Made by a program: the position numbers and the translations under genes
DNA from: an uncultured Ruminococcus sp.
Lineage (GTDB): Bacteria > Bacillota > Clostridia > Oscillospirales > Acutalibacteraceae
Reading direction: 5' to 3'
NCBI GenBank assembly: GCA_958403905.1
Contig: CATXZD010000015.1
Coordinates: forward strand, 1 to 59,589
DNA: 59,589 nucleotides
Notes under the pieces: model-generated
The model's database searches: none
The model's input: the letters and a program-made list of their open reading frames with translations, nothing else
What the model was told of the DNA's origin: nothing
Shown: in pieces, positions 52,191 to 59,573 of the stretch
How the letters are laid out: every line of letters starts with the position of its first letter
Numbering within the stretch: the first letter of the stretch is position 1

Positions 52191-53021
52191 CTATTCTGCT
52201 ATACTTTTTAACAGCTTAATCTCATAAGCATATCCGTCAATCTCGTTAGGCGTTTCGAGGAAAAAAGGAAGATTACTTAAAATAGGATGATTTATTATTC
52301 TTCTAAAAGCTTCAAGTCCTATTGCACCCTCGCCTATTTTCTGATGTCTGTCCTTGTGACAGCCGAGGTAATTCATACTGTCATTAAGGTGAACGGCTTT
52401 TAGTCTGTCAAGCCCGATTACTTTATCAAATTCATTAAGCACTTCGTCAAGGTGATTTACAATATCATATCCTGCGTCAAAAACATGGCAGGTGTCAAGA
52501 CACACACCGATTTTTTCATTGTATTCAACTTTGTCGATAATTGCCGAAAGTTCCTCAAATTTACTGCCGATTTCACTGCCCTTGCCCGCCATAGTTTCAA
52601 GCAAAACGGTTGTGTTCATCTCGGGAAACATAGCCTCATTCAAAGCAGATATTATCTGCTTTGTTCCCTTTTCAATGCCCTGACCCGTATGACTTCCAGG
52701 GTGAAAATTATATAGATTATTCGGAAGATATTCCATTCTGCGCAAATCATCCTTTAAAGTGTTCAGTGCAAATTCTCTTGTTTCGGCTTTAGCCGAACAA
52801 AGATTCATTGTATAGGGTGCGTGAGCGAGAATCTGCGAAAAACCGTTTTCAATCATAAGATGATTTAGTGCATCAACATCGTATTGTTCAATTTTTCGTG
52901 CAGAACCGCCCCTCGGATTACGAGTAAAAAACTGAAAGGTATTAGCACCAATTTCAAGTGCCTGTTTTCCGATAGCCTCAAAACCATTTGAAATTGAAAG
53001 ATGACAGCCTATGTTTAACAT
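52191..53021 (-). CDS. nfo: Endonuclease IV (AP endonuclease)
   Basis: A 276-residue zinc-dependent AP endonuclease that cuts DNA at abasic sites. Landmarks are GANTFQFFTRNPRGG, LAHAPYTMNLCSA, LETMAGKGSEIGSKFEEL, GVCLDTCHVFDAGYD and KAVHLNDSMNYLGCHKDRHQKIGEGAIG, with the His/Glu/Asp metal ligands in place, then PFFLETPNE. Normal length. It is unrelated to the starch genes on either side. Confidence 0.95.
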   Translation of the reverse strand: MLNIGCHLSISNGFEAIGKQALEIGANTFQFFTRNPRGGSARKIEQYDVDALNHLMIENGFSQILAHAPYTMNLCSAKAETREFALNTLKDDLRRMEYLPNNLYNFHPGSHTGQGIEKGTKQIISALNEAMFPEMNTTVLLETMAGKGSEIGSKFEELSAIIDKVEYNEKIGVCLDTCHVFDAGYDIVNHLDEVLNEFDKVIGLDRLKAVHLNDSMNYLGCHKDRHQKIGEGAIGLEAFRRIINHPILSNLPFFLETPNEIDGYAYEIKLLKSIAE

Positions 53022-53039
53022 TTGATTTTCTCCTTTGTT

Positions 53040-53225
53040 TTAAGAAATACTTGTCCGAAATATATTGAAAACCGAATTTCTCATATATATTTTTTCATCT
53101 AGTGTATGTGTACTCAACATAATATCAGTATATCCTTGTTTTATCTCAAAATCAAGAAGATAGTCAAAAGTCTTTGCATATATACCCCTTGTCCCTGTAT
53201 TCTGAATCAGTGTAAGCAATGACAA
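53040..53225 (-). pseudogene. Short coding remnant, possibly GNAT-like
   Basis: A 61-codon frame with GTRGIYAKTFDYLLDFEIKQGYTDIMLSTHTLDEKIYMRNSVFN. The pattern 'G.G...+.FDYLL.F.I..GY..I.LSTH' resembles the second half of a GNAT acetyltransferase, but both ends are missing and no ribosome site is clear. Probably a gene fragment. Confidence 0.35.
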
Positions 53226-53283
53226 GTTCTGTACATTTACCTGAAGCGTTTTATAATATACAGTAAAATTTCAGGCAGAGAAA

Positions 53284-53640
53284 ATGTATTGAACGAATTC
53301 TGCGTATTGAGGCAGGACTATGTACAGGAAAAACACTCAAAAAAACGCCGAGGATATCGGACGAAATCCAACGACGATTTCTCGTAAAATCAAAACTAAC
53401 AGAAGTTACATCCACGGTTCATTCTATCTTAACAACGACTGCAAATGCGCACGTCGCTATACTCAGAAACATGTTTGTAATGATGAGTACTGTGAAACAC
53501 CATGTGTTAAATGCAGAAATTATTATTGTCGGGAAGGACGTTCCAAATATACGTCGCGCAGGTGTATACAAATTGAGAAACCACCGTATGTATCAACAGG
53601 TGCCCACAAAAATACAGGTGCAACAAGAACATATATTTAA
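53284..53640 (+). pseudogene. IS30-family transposase remnant (frameshifted)
   Basis: Two frames join into an IS30 transposase N-terminus. The first gives ERILRIEAGLCTGKTLKK, the second KNAEDIGRNPTTISRKIKTNR followed by the Cys-rich part (NDCKCARRYTQKHVCNDEYCETPCVKC, ...KPPYVSTG). The switch occurs at an A-run near 53336. The HTH and zinc-like portion survive for about 110 residues; the DDE catalytic domain is absent. A dead fragment. Confidence 0.7.
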
Positions 53641-53685
53641 TATTTAAAAATCAAAAACTCGAAATACAGTTAACTTGATTTTCTG

Positions 53686-53720
53686 CAAAAAACAAACAGG
53701 TCATAATCGACCTGCTTGTT
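53686..53720 (-). terminator. Terminator after the broken small gene
   Basis: AACAAGCAGGTC, five to six bases, GACCTGTTTGTT, then TTTTGC on the minus strand, just past the stop at 53728. Confidence 0.6.
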
Positions 53721-53727
53721 ACAATTT

Positions 53728-53932
53728 TTAATAATTTGTATTTTTGTATTGCTTATAGACAAGATTGAATCCAAACCTTAATATATCCGATTTTTTTAAC
53801 CCGCTTTTTCGGACAGTTCGTTAAGTAACTGCAACTCTTCGGCACTTAATCTCAACCTATATCCATAAGTTTTAGATGATTCAGTCGGCTTCCCATTTTT
53901 TACTTATATTTATCAATCCTTCCCCTTGCCAT
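53728..53932 (-). pseudogene. Frameshifted small mobile-element protein
   Basis: Reading the minus strand from the ATG at 53932 gives MARGRIDKYK; after a one-base shift it continues KNGKPTESSKTYGYRLRLSAEELQLLNELSEKAG; after a second shift at an A-run, KSDILRFGFNLVYKQ. Joined, these make a ~65-residue protein of ribbon-helix-helix/CopG-like build (RLSAEELQLLNELSEKAG.KKSDILR), typical of conjugative elements and plasmids. Two frameshifts show it is decayed. Confidence 0.65.
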
Positions 53933-54015
53933 TTTATAGAGACTATTTTATAATTTTTAAGGATTCGCGAGCGTCGGCAAGTGCCACCCGCATTCCTTTT
54001 TGCTATTGCTCTGGT

Positions 54016-54159
54016 TTAATTGTCAGAGCCTTTTCTCCTTGCTTCTGCAATCACTTCATCAATAAGTTCTTTTGCTTTGTCAATATTGTTGCTATCGAGC
54101 AAAGCTTTTATTGATAACATTACCGTGATAAATTCAAGTCTTGTCGTATCTGCTTTCAT
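54016..54159 (-). CDS. Small helical protein (47 aa), possible mobile-element cargo
   Basis: A 47-residue protein, KADTTRLEFITVMLSIKALLDSNNIDKAKELIDEVIAEARRKGSDN, with two amphipathic helices in a TPR-like layout. The ATG at 54159 follows AGAAAG. It lies next to the frameshifted RHH gene and probably came in with the same element. Function unknown. Confidence 0.5.
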   Translation of the reverse strand: MKADTTRLEFITVMLSIKALLDSNNIDKAKELIDEVIAEARRKGSDN

Positions 54160-54323
54160 ATTATATTCTTTCTGGCACTTGCCGCCGTACCCGTAAGAGT
54201 TATTAAAACTCCTTTTCAACCCCAATTACAAACGGATTTACTGAAAGATGTAACAACAAAATAAAAGTCCTTAAACGCAATGCTTATGGTTACAGAAATT
54301 TTAAGCGTTTTCGTAACCGTATT

Positions 54324-54469
54324 TTACATATCTTTTTCCATCAATCTTTCAATCATCAAAACAAGCGACAGCTTGACGCTATCGCCTGTTAATTCATCTT
54401 TCTTTTTTCGGGTTTTCCCCAACTATTGACATAGAACCGAATTTTTCCTGTAAAATGTTTGTAGAGCAT
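54324..54469 (-). pseudogene. Possible broken small gene
   Basis: An ATG at 54469 with GGAGG seven bases upstream reads MLYKHFTGKIRFYVNSWGK and closes early. One frame over it continues RKKKDELTGDSVKLSLVLMIERLMEKDM to a stop at 54324. The join would give a ~50-residue protein. The ribosome site and ATG sit in the second arm of the hairpin at 54461-54535. Tentative. Confidence 0.35.
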
Positions 54470-54535
54470 ATTTGATCCTCCGTTTCTGGTTTCTAAGCAA
54501 TTCCATTTTAACGGATTTTTTCAAATATGCTCTAC
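54461..54535. repeat. Perfect 15-bp inverted repeat with T-run
   Basis: Arms at 54461-54475 and 54521-54535 are exact reverse complements around 45 bases; TTTTTT follows on the plus strand. A TTGACA-17-TGTAAA promoter-like pair lies just upstream on the plus strand (54426-54454), so an 80-nt hairpin RNA is possible. On the minus strand the second arm hides a GGAGG-ATG start. Confidence 0.5.
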
Positions 54536-54560
54536 TTTTTTATTATTTTTATTTTTTGTA

Positions 54561-54599
54561 GGCTCTATTTGTTGCTACCCAAACATTTATTATAGAGCC
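54561..54599 (-). repeat. 39-bp hairpin element, copy B
   Basis: On the minus strand it starts GGCTCTATAATAAATGTT and ends AAATAGAGCC. It is 32/39 identical to copy A at 59535-59573, which lies in the opposite orientation. The outer stem is GGCTC/GAGCC here and GGTTC/GAACC in copy A. It ends six bases from the scaffold-like gene's stop codon. Confidence 0.65.
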
Positions 54600-54604
54600 T
54601 AGAA

Positions 54605-57043
54605 TCAAAACATTTCTCTCTTGCGAAGTACAAACATTACGCATGTAGCACCAACAAGGATTGAAAGAATGATTACTGCAAGTGAAGAATCACCGGTCTG
54701 AACAGCGCTGTTGCCGCCGTTAGATGATGGTGGAGTATCAACTGTAGAATTTGAAGTTGTTGTAGATCCTGTTGCTGATGTCGAATCAGTTGCGGCAGGT
54801 TCTACAGGCTCCGTTGTTTCTGGCTCTACAGGAACCGTTGTGTCAGGCTCTACCGGAGCTGTTGTGTCAGGCTCTACAGGAGATGTTGTATCAGGCTCCA
54901 CGGGAACCGTTGTGTCAGGCTCTACAGGAGATGTTGTATCAGGCTCTACGGGAACCGTTGTGTCAGGCTCTACTGGAGATGTCGTATCAGGTTCTACGGG
55001 AGCTGTTGTGTCAGGCTCTACAGGAGCTGTTGTATCAGGCACTTCTGTAGCGGTTGTAGGAGCAATATAAGTAGAGGGCGTAAGTGTTGTACGAGTTTTA
55101 ACACCAACTGACTCTGTCTGATCGTTATTGAGCACCTGACTGTTGTCGACAAGAATAATTTCCTTATCACTGTCAGATCTCAAAGTTTCTTCATCAATTT
55201 GAGAAACTCTCAAAACTTCAACAGTAAGGTCAATAGTTGTAGTTGCAGGAGCCTTATCTGTAAGGTCATTTACATTGAAAGTAAACTGAGCAAAAGGAGT
55301 TTCTTCAGATGAGAAATCAAAAAGATTAAGGCTAGAAGCATTATACTTAATCTTATTCTTCAAACCTAAATTCAAAACAGCCTTATCACCGATTGTCGGG
55401 CAAACTGTGTTAACGTTATTGTTCTCTGAAAGTGAAAGGATTTCAGAATCATATGTTACATACCACTGTAAGTCAAGCACATCCATATCTGACTTCATCC
55501 AATATGTTACAACTACTTCGTTAGTAGACTTAATATAATCCGCAGTAGCCTTCGGGAAGTAGTTTGATGTAGCATTTACAGTAAGATAAGGAACATTAGG
55601 TTCAGGTTCAACTGTTGTTTCAGGTACAGTAGACTCTTCTTCAGTAGGAGTCGTTGTTGTTTCAATAGTTGAAGGCTCTTCATAAGTAGAAGTAGTAAGC
55701 TCTGTTCTGCGGTCAACCTGTACTGTTTTAGTAGCATCGTTGTCAAGTACCTCAGAGAAGTTACAAAGCATTACTTCTTCGTTTTCATCACTTCTAAATG
55801 TTGAAGGATCAGCTTTTGAAACACGAAGAACATTTACATCGAGGTCAACTGTTGTTACAACAGGTGCACTTGCAGAAATATCTTTTACATCAAAAATAAC
55901 TGTAGCATATGCCATTTCTTTACTTGTGAAGTCAAACAAATAAAGATTGGTAGCATTATACTTAACAACACCGGTCATATTAAGATTCAACACACCGGAT
56001 TTTCCGATAGTAGGACAAACGGTATCAGCGTTATTTTTGCTTGATACGGAAAGAACACTTGAATCATAGTAAAGATTCCACTGGGTATCAAGAACATCCT
56101 TTGTTGACTTCATCCAATAAGTAACTGTTACTTCATTTGTAGTTTCATTATACTCAGCAGTAGCCTTCGGGAAATAGTTTGAAGTTGCATTTACTGTGAG
56201 ATAAGGTGTTGAAGAAGTAGCAGGCACTGATGACTCGGTAGAAGATGTGGAGTCTGTTGTATCGGGTACCTCTGAAGGAGCCGTTGTAGATTCAGTCTCG
56301 GGCTGTGTATCAGGCATATCCTTCGCCGGCTGATAATCTGAGTTAAAGAGCGTACCCTTTTCAGCAGCCTCTTCCTTTGTGGGATATGTACCATACTCGC
56401 CGTTGCCGTAATAGAAGTACCATTCACCGCCGCTTGTAATTTTGCCGTTAAGAGGATTTTCGGAAATCATATTAGGATTGATGACATAAATCATATTATT
56501 CTGATTAAATGAAAATCCGAGGTCATACTCTTCATCATAGAAGAAGTTATCTGCGAAAGCGCCGAGAGCAGCCTTATCACCGTTATAGCTTGCTTCCATT
56601 TCAGCAAACCAGTCTGAATCATAAATGTCAGTATCACCGTCAGAATAGAACTGACATGTAATATCAACAGACTGAATAGCCTTAGCATAATTCGGGTCAG
56701 TCGTATCCTCACCGCCGTCATAGCCGTTGTTCCAGATAATTGTTGTAGAATCTAAAGGAACGTCACTGTAGTAAATCTGATCGGCGTCACCATTCTGTGC
56801 ACCGTATCCGGGCCAAGCAGCAGGAGCGTCAGAACCAAGCCACCAATAAATGCCGGCATCAAAAGCGCAGTCGTTATACCAATCAAAAGGCATATAGAAA
56901 TAATATCTATTTGTTTCAATTCCTTCTGAGGGAGTATATCTACCCTGCTCGTCAACTTCTGCTGAAACGCTTACAGCAGCAACTGCTACCATAGAAACTG
57001 CCAACATTAGCGTAAGAAGAAGACTTATAATTTTCTTGGACAT
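54605..57043 (-). CDS. Scaffold-like surface protein: CBM26-like, two cohesin-like domains, repeat stalk
   Basis: An 812-residue protein with a signal peptide (1-28) and an N-terminal starch-binding-like domain (about 38-235: RYYFYMPFDWYND, YWWLGSD, AWPGYG, TTIIWNNG, then GEWYFYYGNGEYGTYPTKEEA). Two similar cohesin-like domains follow (about 280-445 and 484-650), each with PYLTVNATSNYFPKATA, VTYWMKS and DVLD.QW...YDS. Then comes an 8-residue PVEPDTT(A/S/V) repeat stalk (about 672-746) and a tail with VQTGD (781-785), a hydrophobic stretch and RKRE. It is a good candidate amylosome scaffold that anchors dockerin enzymes to the cell surface. Cohesin function rests on fold-like similarity and context, not a clear family match. 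Confidence 0.75.
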   Translation of the reverse strand: MSKKIISLLLTLMLAVSMVAVAAVSVSAEVDEQGRYTPSEGIETNRYYFYMPFDWYNDCAFDAGIYWWLGSDAPAAWPGYGAQNGDADQIYYSDVPLDSTTIIWNNGYDGGEDTTDPNYAKAIQSVDITCQFYSDGDTDIYDSDWFAEMEASYNGDKAALGAFADNFFYDEEYDLGFSFNQNNMIYVINPNMISENPLNGKITSGGEWYFYYGNGEYGTYPTKEEAAEKGTLFNSDYQPAKDMPDTQPETESTTAPSEVPDTTDSTSSTESSVPATSSTPYLTVNATSNYFPKATAEYNETTNEVTVTYWMKSTKDVLDTQWNLYYDSSVLSVSSKNNADTVCPTIGKSGVLNLNMTGVVKYNATNLYLFDFTSKEMAYATVIFDVKDISASAPVVTTVDLDVNVLRVSKADPSTFRSDENEEVMLCNFSEVLDNDATKTVQVDRRTELTTSTYEEPSTIETTTTPTEEESTVPETTVEPEPNVPYLTVNATSNYFPKATADYIKSTNEVVVTYWMKSDMDVLDLQWYVTYDSEILSLSENNNVNTVCPTIGDKAVLNLGLKNKIKYNASSLNLFDFSSEETPFAQFTFNVNDLTDKAPATTTIDLTVEVLRVSQIDEETLRSDSDKEIILVDNSQVLNNDQTESVGVKTRTTLTPSTYIAPTTATEVPDTTAPVEPDTTAPVEPDTTSPVEPDTTVPVEPDTTSPVEPDTTVPVEPDTTSPVEPDTTAPVEPDTTVPVEPETTEPVEPAATDSTSATGSTTTSNSTVDTPPSSNGGNSAVQTGDSSLAVIILSILVGATCVMFVLRKREMF
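54806..55030 (-). repeat. 24-bp coding tandem repeat (PVEPDTT stalk)
   Basis: About nine to ten 24-bp units encoding Pro-Val-Glu-Pro-Asp/Glu-Thr-Thr plus one variable residue. The DNA copies are nearly identical, so slippage could change stalk length between strains. Long plus-strand frames over this region are artefacts of the repeat. Confidence 0.85.
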
Positions 57044-57089
57044 TTACATTTCCTCCCATTTATAGTTTTCGATTATATCGGGTATATAT

Positions 57090-57118
57090 ATTATATATTA
57101 AACGCAATTAAAAATCAA
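57090..57118 (-). promoter_or_regulatory. Promoter for the scaffold-like gene
   Basis: TTGATT (57113-57118), a 17-bp spacer and TATAAT (57090-57095), about 47 bp before the ATG, which has GGGAGG upstream. A second TATAAT lies nearer the gene at about 57070-57077. Confidence 0.6.
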
Positions 57119-57254
57119 GTAGTTACAAGAAAAAATACTGCGATTTAGTATGTCAAATTTACTAAATATATGTTATTTCTTTAAGTATTAATATTACAAA
57201 TGTGCTTTTTTAGGTTATTCTATGTGATTTTATATATAATTATACGATAAATTC

Positions 57255-57284
57255 AAAACGCTCCCCGACAGAGGGGAGCGTTTT
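57255..57284. terminator. Terminator after the 57312-58316 gene
   Basis: AAAACGCTCCCC and GGGGAGCGTTTT form a perfect 12-bp stem with T-runs on both strands. Confidence 0.85.
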
Positions 57285-57311
57285 GCAAAACAATTAATTT
57301 TTAAATATTAA

Positions 57312-58316
57312 TTAGTTGTACTTCTTACGAGTAAATACAACAACACCTGATACAGCAGCTAATACTAAAAGAAGAATAGTTGCGTATGAAGCTTCGCCTG
57401 TCTGTACTGCTCCGCCTGAAACTGTTGAAGTTGTTGTATCAGCAGTTGAAACGGGCTTTGTAGCAGAAGCGGGGTCTGTAGAAGGCTGACCAGGCTTAAC
57501 AGGATTTGTAGGTTCTACATTAGTTGTAGGCTTTGTAGTAGGCTCAATAGGAGTAGCGGGAGCATCGGCAATGTTCTTCAAAGTACCCTTTTCTTCTGAT
57601 TCTTCTTTTGTAGGATATGTACCGTACCAACCATCGCCAAAGTAGAACTGCCACTCACCAACATATGTCATTTTTCCTTCAAATGTTTCAGAAGTCTGAG
57701 AAGGATCTATAACAAAAATCATATTATCCATTTTAAAAGTAAAGCTTTCAAAGCCTTCTTCATCAAAGTTTTCGAGATCATAGAAGAAGTTGTCAGCAAA
57801 GTTGCCGAGCTTAGCTTTGTCGCCGGTGAAGCTTTCATACATCTCTTCATACCATTCTGTATCATAGAGATCACTGTCACCATCACAGTAACCTTCAAGC
57901 TTTCCATCGTTTGCCTGCTTAGCCTCTAAATAAATAGGAGCTTCTTTGTCTGTTCCGCCGTTTACATAGTTATTCCAAACTATAGTGGGAACATCTGTCG
58001 GGCAGTCAACATAGTAAAGGTTTTTAATATCGCCTCTCTGCGCCTTATAACCGGGCCAAGACAAATCACCACCTGTACCATCAACAGCACCGCATGCATC
58101 TGTACCTGACCACCAATATGCACCTGCAGTATCAGTATTTGAACTATACCAATCTTCAGGCATTGCAAAATAGTATCTGTAAGTAGCTTCAACATTGTCA
58201 CCAGGTGCATAGCAACCGTTTGTGTCAATTATAGCCGATGCGCTTACAGAAGCAATAGCAGCCATAGAAGCTACAACTGAGCCTGCAAGTAAAAGGCTAA
58301 CAAGTTTCTTTTTCAT
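57312..58316 (-). CDS. CBM26-like secreted protein with VQTG anchor
   Basis: A 334-residue protein. Signal peptide (KKKLVSLLLAGSVVASMAAIASVSASA), then a domain paralogous to the N-terminus of the scaffold-like protein: YRYYFAMPEDWYSS, AYWWSGTDACGA, WPGYKAQ, PTIVWNNYVNGG, DNMIFVIDPSQTSETFEGKMTYVGEWQFYFGDGWYGTYPTKEES. A Pro/Thr-rich linker and a C-terminal tail VQTGEAS + hydrophobic + RKKYN follow. No cohesin or dockerin is present. It probably holds starch at the cell surface. The ATG at 58316 has GGAGGAG five bases upstream, so an earlier in-frame start was rejected. Confidence 0.75.
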   Translation of the reverse strand: MKKKLVSLLLAGSVVASMAAIASVSASAIIDTNGCYAPGDNVEATYRYYFAMPEDWYSSNTDTAGAYWWSGTDACGAVDGTGGDLSWPGYKAQRGDIKNLYYVDCPTDVPTIVWNNYVNGGTDKEAPIYLEAKQANDGKLEGYCDGDSDLYDTEWYEEMYESFTGDKAKLGNFADNFFYDLENFDEEGFESFTFKMDNMIFVIDPSQTSETFEGKMTYVGEWQFYFGDGWYGTYPTKEESEEKGTLKNIADAPATPIEPTTKPTTNVEPTNPVKPGQPSTDPASATKPVSTADTTTSTVSGGAVQTGEASYATILLLVLAAVSGVVVFTRKKYN

Positions 58317-58338
58317 TTGAATCTCCTCCAATATTTTT

Positions 58339-58356
58339 CCGATAGCAGAATATCGG
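58339..58356. repeat. Palindrome in the leader of the CBM26-like gene
   Basis: CCGATA, six bases, TATCGG: a perfect 6-bp dyad between the promoter and the ribosome site, likely a hairpin at the 5' end of the transcript. Confidence 0.45.
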
Positions 58357-58365
58357 TTTTAATTC

Positions 58366-58394
58366 ATTATATAACAAATAAAAATAAATTTCAA
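58366..58394 (-). promoter_or_regulatory. Promoter for the CBM26-like gene
   Basis: TTGAAA (58389-58394), 17 bp and TATAAT (58366-58371). The same TTGAAA-17-TATAAT pair precedes the 58461-59285 gene. Confidence 0.75.
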
Positions 58395-58460
58395 TAAATT
58401 AAAGAAATTTTATTTTAGCATTTTTAACAAAGTTAAGCTGCTAATTTTGTTGATTAAGCT

Positions 58461-59285
58461 TTAATTTTCAATATTATCGTCATTATCAGTGGAAATTTTA
58501 GCATCATCACGCTTTTTAATAAACAAAATTGCTACTATTGCTCCTGCAATTACAACAATAGCCACAATAACTATTACCGGCATCATATTAAAAGAACCGC
58601 TTAAAGGCATATTTTCATACCTTGTTACATCAACAAATTCTGTAGCAAACTGAGAACCTGCTACAGCTTGATGATTATCTTTATTAGGAGTGTTCGCCTC
58701 GCCCATTCCGTCAATATAATTTATAAAACTTCCCTGATTATTTTTCAGTGTCTGTTCATCTTCACTGATAACCGGCGTCTGGTCAGTGACAATAGATTCA
58801 TCATTTACAGTAATATCATATGTCCATTTGTAAGATTTAAGATATGTCATATCATCACCATACATTTCGGAAACAAACTGTGAAATTTCAGTTTCGCCGC
58901 CCTTGACAACCTTAAATTCCATTGATAAAAATACATCTTTATTTGCAAATGATATAGGAGTACTGATATTTGTCCAGTTAATCGGAATTTTGTCTTCAAG
59001 ATTCAAATTATGGACAACGCCGTCAAATTTGCCGTAATTCATAGAATCCTTATCAAGCTCAAGGTAGTTATGGTCATAGAACATACGAAGCTCGAACCCG
59101 ATAATATCTTCTTTTGTATCACTTAAATATAATGTATATTTAATCTTATCGCCAACTTTCACTTTTGCACTTTTGTTTACAGTTAATTCGTCATCTGCCG
59201 CAAAAGCGGTAATTGATGTCATAAACGACAGCATAAGAACAGCCGTAAAACAAAGAGAGATCATTTTCACTAAATTCTTTTTCAT
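58461..59285 (-). CDS. Membrane-anchored protein with one cohesin-like domain
   Basis: A 274-residue protein. Signal peptide (about 1-30), a domain of about 145 residues with cohesin features (ELTVNKSAKVKVGDKIKYTLYLSDTKEDIIGFELRMFYDHNYLEL, FLSMEFKVVKGGETEIS), a spacer, a transmembrane segment (about 230-256, MPVIVIVAIVVIAGAIVAILF) and a short charged cytoplasmic tail. It has a membrane segment rather than a sortase-type tail. It could hold a dockerin partner at the membrane. It is the third of the surface trio, with its own promoter inside a palindrome. Confidence 0.65.
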   Translation of the reverse strand: MKKNLVKMISLCFTAVLMLSFMTSITAFAADDELTVNKSAKVKVGDKIKYTLYLSDTKEDIIGFELRMFYDHNYLELDKDSMNYGKFDGVVHNLNLEDKIPINWTNISTPISFANKDVFLSMEFKVVKGGETEISQFVSEMYGDDMTYLKSYKWTYDITVNDESIVTDQTPVISEDEQTLKNNQGSFINYIDGMGEANTPNKDNHQAVAGSQFATEFVDVTRYENMPLSGSFNMMPVIVIVAIVVIAGAIVAILFIKKRDDAKISTDNDDNIEN

Positions 59286-59316
59286 TGGATTTCATTCCTT
59301 TACATAATATACATAT

Positions 59317-59361
59317 ATTATACATCATCTTATAAAATATTTCAACGAAATTTTATAAGAT
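59317..59361 (-). promoter_or_regulatory. Promoter with a palindrome over the -35 region
   Basis: TTGAAA (59340-59345), 17 bp and TATAAT (59317-59322). A 15-bp imperfect palindrome (ATCTTATAAAAT...ATTTTATAAGAT, 59327-59361, two-base bulge) spans the -35 box and spacer, so a dimeric regulator bound there would block or assist polymerase. The remaining bases up to 59534 are AT-rich with no gene. Confidence 0.6.
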
Positions 59362-59534
59362 TTATTTGAATATTATGTGAAACTATTAATAAAATCTTTA
59401 GATTAATTGCTAATTCTGTGTTAAAACAGTTATTATATTATATTTTATCAACTCAAATAATTAACAATTATTGTAAAGACTTTAGATTTTTATGACTTTT
59501 ACTAACAGCATTATGTAATTTACATATACTTCTC

Positions 59535-59573
59535 GGTTCTATAATAAATGTTGGGGTAATAACAAACGGAACC
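59535..59573 (+). repeat. 39-bp hairpin element, copy A
   Basis: It begins GGTTCTATAATAAATGTT and ends AAACGGAACC. It is 32/39 identical to copy B, in the opposite orientation. The two enclose the three surface-protein genes. Similar sequences may be ends of an ISL3-type insertion sequence, whose transposase would lie beyond the window; this is from memory. Confidence 0.6.

Noticed and set aside
53968..54183. Repeated CGGCAAGTGCCA boxes around the 47-residue gene
   Set aside because: The 12-mer is nearly self-complementary, so apparent inverted copies are weak evidence for element ends.
54806..55030. Regular repeats that could suggest a CRISPR array
   Set aside because: The units are contiguous 24-bp coding repeats without unique spacers; no cas genes are present.
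54711..55070. Long plus-strand open frames over the scaffold-like gene
   Set aside because: They are low-complexity translations (GSTG.VVS) of the 24-bp coding repeat on the opposite strand, with no ribosome site.
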